DNA from: Rhizobium leguminosarum bv. trifolii WSM1325
Lineage (GTDB): Bacteria > Pseudomonadota > Alphaproteobacteria > Rhizobiales > Rhizobiaceae
Reading direction: 5' to 3'
Length of the DNA stretch: 64,000 nucleotides
Assembly (NCBI GenBank): GCA_000023185.1
Contig: CP001622.1
Location: 3,777,501-3,841,500 of the forward strand
Every line of letters starts with the position of its first letter. The stretch's first letter is position 1. Below are positions 36,534-44,269 of the stretch, piece after piece. Both the position numbers and the translations under genes were made by a program. The notes below the pieces were generated by a model. That model made no database searches, was not told the origin of the DNA, and was given only the letters and a program-made list of their open reading frames with translations.

Positions 36534-37142
36534 TTATTTCTTCAGCGCCCTGATCACGTAGTCGATCAGTTCGTCGACGCTCGCGCGGTTCGTTTTGGCA
36601 AGACATTGCGCCACCATCTGCGGATGGCAGAGCGTGTTCGTCGCCGCGCCGAAGCAGCGCGACGCAACGACCGGGTCCTGCTCGGCGAACTCGCCGGCTG
36701 CAATGCCTTCGGCAATGATTTCGGCGATGAGATCATGAATGCGATCGATGTGTTTTTCGATGACGTGCCAGTCGCGATCGATCGCGACGATGATCATCTC
36801 GTGCACCTTCATCTCGTCGAGCATCAGATCCAGCGTCAACTGGTGCTGGGTCTCGACATAGCGGCGCAGCCGCTCGCTGGCGCTGATCGGCTGATGGCGG
36901 ATGTCGTAAGCGATTTGATAGGCGGTGGCGAGCATGCGCCCGCAGAGCGCCTGGTGAATTTCGACCTTGGAGGCGAAGAAACGATAAATATTGGCCGGCG
37001 ACATGCCGAGATCGCGGGCAATGTCGGCCACCGTCGTCTTGCTGTAGCCATAGTGCCGAAACAGCCGCTCGGCTGCATCCAGAATGCGCGTGACATTCTC
37101 CTGCCGCGTGATGTCGAGCGTATTTTCCGCGATGTCGTTCAT
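36534..37142 (-). CDS. TetR-family repressor of the RND efflux operon
   Basis: A 202-residue regulator with an N-terminal HTH at ~12-58 (RILDAAERLFRHYGYSKTTVADIARDLGMSPANIYRFFASK, in parts) and a longer helical effector domain with TetR_C features (LTLDLMLDEMKVHEMIIVAIDRDW). ATG 37142 is chosen: the in-frame ATG at 37193 lies inside the operator palindrome and would be upstream of the predicted transcription start. It is the first gene of the operon tetR-adaptor-pump, so the operon is likely autoregulated and induced by an efflux substrate. Confidence 0.92.
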   Translation of the reverse strand: MNDIAENTLDITRQENVTRILDAAERLFRHYGYSKTTVADIARDLGMSPANIYRFFASKVEIHQALCGRMLATAYQIAYDIRHQPISASERLRRYVETQHQLTLDLMLDEMKVHEMIIVAIDRDWHVIEKHIDRIHDLIAEIIAEGIAAGEFAEQDPVVASRCFGAATNTLCHPQMVAQCLAKTNRASVDELIDYVIRALKK

Positions 37143-37160
37143 GATTTTCGAGACCCGAAT

Positions 37161-37217
37161 TATGACTGACGATTTTCGAATTTCGTCAGTCATAAAATAT
37201 CAGACGTTACTTGTCAA
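37161..37217 (-). promoter_or_regulatory. Promoter and TetR operator of the efflux operon
   Basis: On the minus strand TTGACA (37217-37212), 17-bp spacer, TATGAC (37194-37189). A perfect 12-bp inverted repeat TATGACTGACGA / TCGTCAGTCATA (37161-37172 and 37183-37194, 10-bp spacer) begins on the -10 hexamer and covers the expected start site near 37182. A repressor bound there would block RNA polymerase directly. Confidence 0.78.
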
Positions 37218-37352
37218 TATACTGAGGCGCAGCACAAGGTCTCGCCGGACGAGCCCGGCGGAAGCGATAACTCGATGAATGGTGAGAAGGCCTGTCCGAC
37301 AGCCGATGACGTCGGAATAGGCGGACCCTGACGATGGGGGCAGCAAAATGGA

Positions 37353-37382
37353 AAGTGCCGCGGCGAGAAGCGCGCGGCACTT
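37353..37382 (-). terminator. Probable terminator after osmC
   Basis: A perfect 10-bp stem AAGTGCCGCG / CGCGGCACTT (37353-37362 and 37373-37382) with a ten-base loop, 18 bases past the osmC stop. On the minus strand it is followed by TCCATTTTG, a weak T-tract. Confidence 0.65.
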
Positions 37383-37400
37383 CGTCAATGGAGTGACGGG

Positions 37401-37832
37401 TCAGACGACCTTGACGTCGAGTGTGATCGGAACGGAGGCGAGCGCCTTCGAAACCGGGCAGCCGGCCTTTGCCTTGTTGGCGAGTTCGGTGAAGGTCGCC
37501 TCATCGGCACCGGGAATACGGCCGGAGAGCGAGAGATGGATGGCGGTAATGGCAAAACCGCCCTCGACGCTTTCGAGCGTCACCTTGGCGGAGGTTTCCA
37601 TATGCTCGGCGGTAAAGCCGGCTTCACCGAGGATCAACGACAGCGCCATGGTGAAGCAGCCGGCATGGGCGGCACCGATCAGTTCTTCCGGGTTGGTGCC
37701 GGCAACACCTTCGAAGCGGCTCGCAAAGCCGTAGGGGTAATCCTTCAGGGCGCCGCTCTGCGTCGAGATCAGGCCTTTTCCGTCCTTGAGGCCACCGGTC
37801 CAATGAGCCGAAGCCGTGCGATTGATCTGCAT
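37401..37832 (-). CDS. osmC: Osmotically inducible peroxiredoxin OsmC
   Basis: A 143-residue cytosolic protein that reduces organic hydroperoxides. The peroxidatic Cys59 is in ELIGAAHAGCFTMALS and the second Cys125 in KAKAGCPVS. The N-terminal ASAHWTGGLKDGKGLISTQSG and central GFASRFEGVAGTNPEE match E. coli OsmC closely, which favours OsmC over Ohr. It is transcribed alone, with a palindromic repeat 30 bp upstream of the start and a hairpin downstream. Confidence 0.93.
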   Translation of the reverse strand: MQINRTASAHWTGGLKDGKGLISTQSGALKDYPYGFASRFEGVAGTNPEELIGAAHAGCFTMALSLILGEAGFTAEHMETSAKVTLESVEGGFAITAIHLSLSGRIPGADEATFTELANKAKAGCPVSKALASVPITLDVKVV

Positions 37833-37862
37833 GCCGTCCTCCTGTTTTCGATTGTGCTTTCA

Positions 37863-37910
37863 GAGCATGATGTCGAAAAGCGTGCGCGGTTTTCGGACAA
37901 CATCATGCTC
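37863..37910. repeat. GAGCATGATG palindromic intergenic repeat
   Basis: Arms GAGCATGATGTCGAAAA (37863-37879) and the reverse TTTTCGGACAACATCATGCTC (37890-37910) around a GCGTGCGCGG centre. It is a common rhizobial intergenic palindrome with the same design as the GCGCATAA family (outer arm, CGAAAA core). It lies about 30 bp upstream of the osmC start and could form a stem-loop at its promoter or in its leader. Confidence 0.7.
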
Positions 37911-38039
37911 CAACTGTTTCCAGAAAGCGGCGGGGGCCGCTCCGTGCCTGCGGGAGATCAGATAGCCTTCCCGATGGGCAATATAATGCTCTATCCCGAG
38001 AAGACGACAGGCTTGTAAAAATAGCGGGATCGAAGCCCT

Positions 38040-38819
38040 TCAGGCAGGATGCTGCAGCACGCTGAGGCCGCCGTCGATCGTCAGGCAGGTGGCATTGATG
38101 AACGGGCACTCGTCGGAGATCATGAACACGGCCGCCATGGCAATCTCCTCCGGCGTCGCGATGCGACCGCCGGGATGCAGTTTCATCGTTTCGGCCTTTG
38201 CCGCCTCCGGATCGGGAAAGCCGTTCCAGTAATCGATCACCTTCTGCGTCGAGACATAGCCCGGCGCCAGCGCGTTCACGCGGATATTGCGGGCGGCATA
38301 TTCGAGCCCCAAGGATTTCGTCATTCCGAGCAGGGCGTGTTTTGCCAGCGGATAGGGAAATGTGTGCGGGATGATGGTGAAAGCGTGCGTCGAGGCGATG
38401 TTGAGGATAACGCCGCCGCCCTGTTCGATCAGGCCCGGCAGCACCGCCTTGCAGCAGTTCCATGCGCCCTTCAAATTGATGTCGAAGCAGCGGTTCCATT
38501 CCTCGTCCGTCGTCTCGAGCGGTTCGGCAAAGACATTCACCCCGGCATTGTTGACGAGCGCGTTCAGCTGTCCGATTTCTTCATTCGCCTGAGCGACCAA
38601 TGTCGTGATCGTCCCGGCATCGGTAATATCGGCCGGCAGATAACCAAGCCGGCCACCACTGCTCTGGAGCTCTTTCGCCGCCCGCGCCAGCAGCGCCGCA
38701 TCGCGATCAACGAGGAAGACGGCGGCATCCTCCCGCATGAAAGCCTTCGCCATCGCAAGCCCGATACCCTGCGCAGCACCTGTTATCAGGATGTTCTTGC
38801 CTTGCAGACGGCCGCCCAT
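38040..38819 (-). CDS. SDR-family sugar dehydrogenase (probable aldose 1-dehydrogenase)
   Basis: A 259-residue NAD(P)-dependent short-chain dehydrogenase. The cofactor loop is TGAAQGIG (13-20), the NNAG motif is at 90-93, and the catalytic Ser143, Tyr156 and Lys160 are in place. The C-terminus ends INATCLTIDGGLSV, typical of classical SDRs. It starts on the base after the mutarotase stop and is the last gene of the araFGH-mutarotase unit, so it probably oxidises the imported aldose (galactose, arabinose or fucose) at C1 to the lactone. Substrate is inferred from context, especially from the linked galactonate dehydratase. Confidence 0.88.
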   Translation of the reverse strand: MGGRLQGKNILITGAAQGIGLAMAKAFMREDAAVFLVDRDAALLARAAKELQSSGGRLGYLPADITDAGTITTLVAQANEEIGQLNALVNNAGVNVFAEPLETTDEEWNRCFDINLKGAWNCCKAVLPGLIEQGGGVILNIASTHAFTIIPHTFPYPLAKHALLGMTKSLGLEYAARNIRVNALAPGYVSTQKVIDYWNGFPDPEAAKAETMKLHPGGRIATPEEIAMAAVFMISDECPFINATCLTIDGGLSVLQHPA

Positions 38820-39710
38820 CTATCCCTCCTCCGACCGAACCGGCAGCGCCGACATCAGGATCGTCACCGTGCCGGCAAGCGCCTCCCCCGGCGCAAGCGG
38901 CGCGAGCCCACCGAAATCAGGCAGATGGTGGCCGTTCGGCAGATGGCTCATCGGTTCGAGGCAGAAGAAGTCGCTCCGGTTGACCGGCATATACAGCATG
39001 AAGCGATCGAGCGCACCGTCGGCTTCCAGCGCCGCCTGGATTCCAAGTTCCGGCCAGGCCATTGCAGCCCGCCCATTCCAACCCTCGAAGGCATTGTTCA
39101 TCCATCTCTGCGGCAAAAGCTTTTCGGATCTGAAATCGAAATAGTGCGGCACAGGGCCAGGCATCTCCGGAAGATGGTCCGGCCGCTCGCTCCAATAGCG
39201 ATCGGCCGCAATCGTCAGTCGCGTCTTTGGCGTGCGCGCGAAGAAGGGATGCTGACCGAGCCCGAAGGGAAGAGCGGTTTCGCCGCGGTTTTCCACGGAA
39301 AGTGTCAGCACCAACGCATCGCCGACGAGACGGATCTCCTGCCGGGTAAGATAGGCATAGGGTGAAACCCCGTCGGCGCTCCGGGAAAAGCAGAACTGCG
39401 CATGCTCCGGGCTGGAGTCTTCAAGCTGCCAGAGGCTGAGCCAGCCGTCGCCGTGCCGATAGAGCGGATCGGAAGTATTCGGCTGGAAGGCATAGTCGCG
39501 TCCGGCAAAGGACATGATATTGCCTTCCACGCGGTTGCCGAACGGCACCATCGCGAAATTCGCCATCATTCCTTCAGGGCCGCCGGCCGCCACGAGAAAG
39601 GGCATGCCTCGATAGGTCGCGGCGGTGACGGCAGCACCCCGACGGCTGACCCGGACGGCGAGATCGCCGTGCCTCAGTTCGATGTCATCGCCGGTTTGTC
39701 CCTGGTTCAT
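38820..39710 (-). CDS. Aldose 1-epimerase (mutarotase)
   Basis: A 296-residue cytosolic enzyme of the galactose-mutarotase-like fold. GMPFLVAAGGPEGMMANFAMVPFGNRVEG (residues ~35-62), LYRHGDGWLSLW with the catalytic His, GLGQHPFFAR with the second His, and a late Glu define the family. It interconverts the alpha and beta anomers so that the following dehydrogenase receives its preferred form. Its ATG overlaps the araH stop (ATGA), and the SDR gene follows with no gap, so it belongs to the sugar operon. Confidence 0.9.
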   Translation of the reverse strand: MNQGQTGDDIELRHGDLAVRVSRRGAAVTAATYRGMPFLVAAGGPEGMMANFAMVPFGNRVEGNIMSFAGRDYAFQPNTSDPLYRHGDGWLSLWQLEDSSPEHAQFCFSRSADGVSPYAYLTRQEIRLVGDALVLTLSVENRGETALPFGLGQHPFFARTPKTRLTIAADRYWSERPDHLPEMPGPVPHYFDFRSEKLLPQRWMNNAFEGWNGRAAMAWPELGIQAALEADGALDRFMLYMPVNRSDFFCLEPMSHLPNGHHLPDFGGLAPLAPGEALAGTVTILMSALPVRSEEG

Positions 39711-40657
39711 CCGCGCCGTCCCGCAGCCGAAGACCTCAAATTGTCGAGCAACACTGCGATCAGCAGGATCAGCCCGCGTACCACATACTGATAGAACGCC
39801 TGGATATTCAAGAGGTTCATGACGTTTTCGGCGATGCCCATAATCAGCACGCCGACAATGACGCCGCTCATCGCCGCCCGGCCGCCGGCCAGCGAAACGC
39901 CGCCAAGAACGCAGGCCGAAATCACCGAAAGCTCAAGCCCTGTCGCCGCATTCGGCTGGCCGGAGGTGATGCGGGAGGCAAGCAGAATTCCGGCTATGCC
40001 GCAGACAAGCCCCTGCAGCGCAAAGATCCAGACCCGCATGTTGACGACATTGACACCGGCAAGCCGCGAGGCCTCGGGATTGCCGCCGATCGCCAGGGTG
40101 TTCTTGCCGAAGACGGTGCGGTTGAGCACGAAACCGAAGAGAATGAAAAGGATCAGCATGATCCAGATCGGCGTCGGCACGGTGAGAAATCGCGACAGGG
40201 CAAGCTGGTAGAAAGCGGGATCATTGATGCCGACGGCGCGGCCATCGGAAGCGATCAGCGCCAGCCCGCGCACGATCTGCATGGTCGCAAGCGTGGTGAT
40301 CAGCGCATTGATGCGAAAGCGGGCAATGACGATACCATTGACGAAACCAACGATAGCGCCGCAAAGCAGGGCGGCGAGCAGCCCGACGGGAATGGAGCCC
40401 GTCGCATTCGAGACCATCACCGCGATCATGCCGGAGAAGGCGACGATCGATCCGACCGAAAGGTCGAAATCGCGCGACGCCAGGCAGAACATCATCGTGC
40501 AGGCAACGATGCCGATCGTGACGACCGACTGCAGCAGCCCCAGCATGTTTCGCTCGGTCAGGAAGTTCGGAACGAAGAGCGAGACGATCACGAAGGCGGC
40601 AGCAAAGATCACCACCAGCCCTTGTTCGCCGAGGAGAATTTTTTTCAACGAATTCAT
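39707..40657 (-). CDS. araH: L-arabinose/galactose ABC transporter permease (AraH-like)
   Basis: A 316-residue CUT2 permease with eight to ten hydrophobic segments. Stretches such as FCLASRDFDLSVGSIVAF, NALITTLATMQIVRGLA, ASRITSGQPNAATGLEL and SACVLGGVSLAGG are very close to E. coli AraH. It forms the homodimeric channel of the importer. ATG 40657 gives the usual short basic N-terminus (NSKKI-type). It is 17 bp after araG and overlaps the mutarotase gene by 4 bp. Confidence 0.92.
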   Translation of the reverse strand: MNSLKKILLGEQGLVVIFAAAFVIVSLFVPNFLTERNMLGLLQSVVTIGIVACTMMFCLASRDFDLSVGSIVAFSGMIAVMVSNATGSIPVGLLAALLCGAIVGFVNGIVIARFRINALITTLATMQIVRGLALIASDGRAVGINDPAFYQLALSRFLTVPTPIWIMLILFILFGFVLNRTVFGKNTLAIGGNPEASRLAGVNVVNMRVWIFALQGLVCGIAGILLASRITSGQPNAATGLELSVISACVLGGVSLAGGRAAMSGVIVGVLIMGIAENVMNLLNIQAFYQYVVRGLILLIAVLLDNLRSSAAGRRG

Positions 40658-40674
40658 CGTCCGTATTCCCAATT

Positions 40675-42180
40675 CTAAAGGGTGCCTGCGGCATTCTTGT
40701 CGGGAAGCGCTGCCGTCAGGATGCTGCGCTCGTCGAAATCCGGACGGGCGACGTTGGCCGCCACCCTGCCCTGGCACATCACCATGATGCGATCGGAGAT
40801 GCCCATGACTTCGGGCAACTCGCTGGAGATCACCACGATCGCCATGCCGCCGGCCGCAAGCTCATAGAGAATTTCGTAGATTTCCGATTTCGCCCCGACA
40901 TCGATGCCGCGCGTCGGCTCGTCGATGACCAGCACCTTGATCCCCTGCTCGGACAGCCAGCGGCCGAGAATGACCTTCTGCTGGTTGCCGCCCGATAGAT
41001 TGATGATGTCCTGCTTGCGCGACGGTGTTCGCACCCGAAGCTTGGCGATGAACCGATCTGCCAGCGCCGCCTCTTGTCTCGGGCTCAGAATGCCGAAGGG
41101 CGAAAAGTGCCGGCGTGACGAGATCGCGATATTTTCTTCGATCGATCGGCCCTGGACGATGCCGTCGAACTTGCGGTCCTCGGGGCAAAGCACCATGCCG
41201 GCATTGATCGCCGCTTTCGGATTGTTCGGCGAAACGGCAACGCCGTCGATGGTCACCTGGCCCTGATGCCTGGCATCGGCGCCGTAAAGCAGCCGCGCCA
41301 TCTCGCTACGGCCAGCGCCGATCAGGCCGAAGAAACCGAGGATTTCGCCCTCGCGGACGGAAAAGCTGATCGGATGGCGCAGCCTCGGCCCCGACAGGCC
41401 GTTGACCTCCAGCCGAATGCCGCCGAACGGACGTTCGCGCCATCCCCAGACATTGCTGATCTCGCGTCCGACCATTTCCGAGATGATCTGCTCGCGCGTG
41501 GTTTCGGCGATCTGAGGATGGTGGGCGGCAAGCTTGCCGTCGCGCAGCACCGTCAGGCTGTCGCAAAGACGAAAGATCTCATCGAGACGATGCGAGACGT
41601 AGAGAATGACCGTTCCCTGCGCCTTCAGCCTGTCGATGAGCGAAAACAGGATTTCGCTTTCGCGCGAGGAAAGCGAGGAGGTCGGCTCGTCGAGCGCGAT
41701 CACCCGTGCATCGAGCATGACGGCCTTGGCGATCTCGACCATCTGCCGCGCACCGATCGAAAGCGAGGCGACCTTGGCCGACGGATCGACATCGATGCCT
41801 ATCTCCTCGAGCTTCGACCGCACCGTCTCGATCAGCACTTTCGTATGGATGACGCCGCCCTTGGCCGGAAAGCGTCCGAGCCAGAGATTTTCGGCGACGG
41901 TCAACTCCGGAACGAGTTGCAGTTCCTGATGGATGACGATGACGCCGGCATGGAAGGCGTCGCGGACGGACCCGTATCTCTGCTCCTCGCCGTCGATGAG
42001 GATGTTGCCGGCATCGGCGGCCTGATCGCCGGACAGTACCCGGATCAGCGTCGATTTACCGGCGCCGTTTTCACCCATCAAGCCGTGGACGGCACCCTTC
42101 TCGACAGTGAAGGACACATTCGCCAGCGCCTGCACGCCGGGATAACCCTTGGAGATATTGCTGAATTCGAGGAAAGCCAT
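40675..42180 (-). CDS. araG: Sugar ABC transporter ATPase with two ATP-binding domains (AraG-like)
   Basis: A 501-residue CUT2 ATPase made of two tandem domains. The first has Walker A GENGAGKSTLIR, signature LSIGARQMVEIAKAV and Walker B VIALDEPTSSL. The second has the degenerate GLIGAGRSEMAR, signature LSGGNQQKVILGRWL and LVIDEPTRGIDVG. The length matches E. coli AraG (504). ATG 42180 has GGAG 5 bases upstream. A hairpin lies between it and araF. Confidence 0.92.
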   Translation of the reverse strand: MAFLEFSNISKGYPGVQALANVSFTVEKGAVHGLMGENGAGKSTLIRVLSGDQAADAGNILIDGEEQRYGSVRDAFHAGVIVIHQELQLVPELTVAENLWLGRFPAKGGVIHTKVLIETVRSKLEEIGIDVDPSAKVASLSIGARQMVEIAKAVMLDARVIALDEPTSSLSSRESEILFSLIDRLKAQGTVILYVSHRLDEIFRLCDSLTVLRDGKLAAHHPQIAETTREQIISEMVGREISNVWGWRERPFGGIRLEVNGLSGPRLRHPISFSVREGEILGFFGLIGAGRSEMARLLYGADARHQGQVTIDGVAVSPNNPKAAINAGMVLCPEDRKFDGIVQGRSIEENIAISSRRHFSPFGILSPRQEAALADRFIAKLRVRTPSRKQDIINLSGGNQQKVILGRWLSEQGIKVLVIDEPTRGIDVGAKSEIYEILYELAAGGMAIVVISSELPEVMGISDRIMVMCQGRVAANVARPDFDERSILTAALPDKNAAGTL

Positions 42181-42201
42181 CATTGCTCCACCGAGAAGGA
42201 C

Positions 42202-42227
42202 CCGGCGGCACGCTAGGCGGCCGCCGG
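42202..42227 (-). other. Intra-operon hairpin, araF-araG
   Basis: An 8-bp stem CCGGCGGC / GCCGCCGG (42202-42209 and 42220-42227) in the 70-bp gap after the araF stop. There is no T-run. The position is that of an mRNA-stabilising hairpin protecting the binding-protein message. Confidence 0.55.
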
Positions 42228-42250
42228 ACGACATCATCTTGGAAGGACGA

Positions 42251-43234
42251 TCACTCGATGCCAAGATCCTTGCGGACCTTTTCAAAATCGCCGCGCAGTG
42301 CCAGGGAACCGGAGGTCAACGTCAGCTTTGCCGGCTCCTTGTCGTTGGCGATCCAGTCATACATGTTGAGCGCCGTCTCATAGCCGTGACGCTTCGGCGA
42401 GATGATGACGGTGCCGAAGAAGCCCGTCGCCGCCGGCTTCTTGAACTCGTTGATCGCCGATTCCGCACCGCCGATGCCGACACCGATGACGTTGGCCGCC
42501 GGAATGCCGACCGATTCGGAAGCACGGACGGCGCCGAGGACGGCTTCGTCGTTGAGGCCGAAGGCGACCCAGTATTTCACGTCGGCATGTTTGTTGAAAA
42601 CGGTGGTTGCCGCGTTGAGCGCCGCTTCCGTATCCGTCTTCGCCTGTGGCGCATCATAGATGTTTTCGGCCGGGAAGCCGGCGGCCTTCAGCACCGACAT
42701 CGCGCCTTCGACGCGGTCGACGGCGGTCGGCAGCTGGTCATAGGAGACCCGCACGGCGCCGACATTCTTCATGTCCCAGCCGCGCTTCTTGATTTCGTCG
42801 ACGATCGCCTGGCCGACGGTCTCGCCGATCTTGGTGGCTGAAATGCCCATATGCGGCACGTCTTCCAGCGGCTTGCCGTCGGCGCTGACGAGGCGGTCGT
42901 CGACCGTCATCAGCTTCAGCTGGTTGGCTTCGGCCTTGGCGACAATGCCGGGGCCGAGCTTGACATCGGGCGTGCAGATGATGAAGCCCTGCGCACCCTG
43001 GGCACCGAGATTATCGATCGCCGACTGGACCTTCTCGCCGTCTTCGGCGCCGATCTTGACGACGGTGAAGCCTTTTTCCTTGGCGGCCTGGTCGGCGAAT
43101 TTCCATTCGTCCTGGAACCAAGGCTCCTCGGGCTGCTTGACGATGAACCCTATCTTGACGTCCGCGGAAAATGCCGAGCCGGCCGCCAGAATGGCGAAAG
43201 TGCCAGCCAGAATGGCTGCTTTGAACAAGCGCAT
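42251..43234 (-). CDS. araF: L-arabinose/galactose-binding periplasmic protein (AraF-like)
   Basis: A 327-residue periplasmic binding protein. The signal peptide is residues 1-23 (LFKAAILAGTFAILAAGSAFSA). The mature start VKIGFIVKQPEEPWFQDEWKFAD, GFIICTPDVKLGPGIVAKA and MGISATKIGE are strikingly like E. coli AraF, which binds L-arabinose and D-galactose. A GGGAGAG ribosome site precedes the ATG. It is the first gene of araF-G-H-mutarotase-SDR, divergent from the GntR regulator and galactonate dehydratase. Confidence 0.93.
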   Translation of the reverse strand: MRLFKAAILAGTFAILAAGSAFSADVKIGFIVKQPEEPWFQDEWKFADQAAKEKGFTVVKIGAEDGEKVQSAIDNLGAQGAQGFIICTPDVKLGPGIVAKAEANQLKLMTVDDRLVSADGKPLEDVPHMGISATKIGETVGQAIVDEIKKRGWDMKNVGAVRVSYDQLPTAVDRVEGAMSVLKAAGFPAENIYDAPQAKTDTEAALNAATTVFNKHADVKYWVAFGLNDEAVLGAVRASESVGIPAANVIGVGIGGAESAINEFKKPAATGFFGTVIISPKRHGYETALNMYDWIANDKEPAKLTLTSGSLALRGDFEKVRKDLGIE

Positions 43235-43292
43235 GTCTCTCTCCCTAAACTCTCAAAAACCGAGCAGCTGCCTCCCAGGCAACGTCCATTGA

Positions 43293-43338
43293 ATTATGAT
43301 AAATCATCATACCAGTCAATTGCCAATGTATGATGATT
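43293..43338. promoter_or_regulatory. araF promoter and GntR-type operator
   Basis: A perfect 11-bp inverted repeat AATCATCATAC / GTATGATGATT (43302-43312 and 43328-43338). On the minus strand TTGACT (43319-43314) lies between the arms, and CATAAT (43298-43293) follows after 15 bp. A further ATGAT-AA-ATCAT motif is at 43296-43307. The repeat lies between araF and the divergent GntR gene, so the GntR protein probably controls both. Confidence 0.65.
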
Positions 43339-43447
43339 GGAATAATAGGATTATTGACGAGATGCCGGGAGGAAGCGTCGCAAAGCGGATCGAATTCGGA
43401 TAATCAGGTTCGATTGCTTCGCACGCGAGACAGAGCGGAGAGGTGAG

Positions 43448-44203
43448 TTGGAAACAATCGAGCGACAGAGCGGGGCCGAAAGCCGCCGCATCGAGCGCCG
43501 CCCGCGCGTACGCCGCAACGTCACGGCGGCGATCGCTCAGGATATCTGTGCGGACCGCTATCCCGCGGGCTCACCGCTGCCCCGCGAGAACGATCTCTGC
43601 GAGCTCTACGGCGTCAGCCGCACCGTCATTCGCGAATCGCTGAAAGTGCTGGAATCCAAAGGCCTCGTCCGCGGTAAGCCACGCATCGGAACCACCGTTT
43701 GCGACAAGGACGATTGGAATATCCTGGACGCTGACGTGCTTGAATGGATGGGTCCCTATATCAAGGATTTCGACCTGCTCGGCTGCATTCTCGAGGCCCG
43801 CCGCACCATCGAGCCGGCAGCCGCCGAATATGCCGCCGAGCGCGCCAGCGCCCAGGAGATCGCCGATCTCGACAATGCCTGGCGGCAGATGCGCGACAGC
43901 GCTCGCGACCCGGAAAGCTTTACCGATGCCGACGTCATGTTCCACACGGTGCTGCTCACCGCCAGCCACAATCAGGTCTTCCGCCGCCTGTCGAGCGCCA
44001 TTCACGCGGCACTGAAATATGCGCTGCATGCCTCCAATATCGGCGTCGAGAATCGCGAGGATGCGGTGCTCGTTCACGGCCAGCTGGTCGAGGCCCTGCG
44101 CATGCGCGACAAGGCGGGCGCCCGCGAATGCGCCAACCGCATGCTCGATCTTGCAGTGCGCGATCTTGCCGCCGCCGAAAAAGCGATCGGCAGAACGAAA
44201 TGA
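43448..44203 (+). CDS. GntR/FadR-family regulator of the sugar module
   Basis: A 251-residue regulator. The winged HTH is at ~22-90 (TAAIAQDICADRYPAGSPLPRENDLCELYGVSRTVIRESLKVLESKGLV, in parts). The C-terminal FCD domain (LLGCILEARRTIEPAAAEYAAE ... FHTVLLTASHNQVFRRL) binds a small acid through a metal site. The start is TTG 43448, supported by GGAGAGGTGAG just upstream; there is no suitable ATG. It is divergent from araF and 66 bp before dgoD. Galactonate is a likely effector, as for E. coli DgoR. Confidence 0.88.
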   Translation: METIERQSGAESRRIERRPRVRRNVTAAIAQDICADRYPAGSPLPRENDLCELYGVSRTVIRESLKVLESKGLVRGKPRIGTTVCDKDDWNILDADVLEWMGPYIKDFDLLGCILEARRTIEPAAAEYAAERASAQEIADLDNAWRQMRDSARDPESFTDADVMFHTVLLTASHNQVFRRLSSAIHAALKYALHASNIGVENREDAVLVHGQLVEALRMRDKAGARECANRMLDLAVRDLAAAEKAIGRTK

Positions 44204-44269
44204 CCGATCACGACAAATCTGCGGACGCGCCGCCGATCGCAAACCCGGGAAGAGACTGAAAGAACAGCG

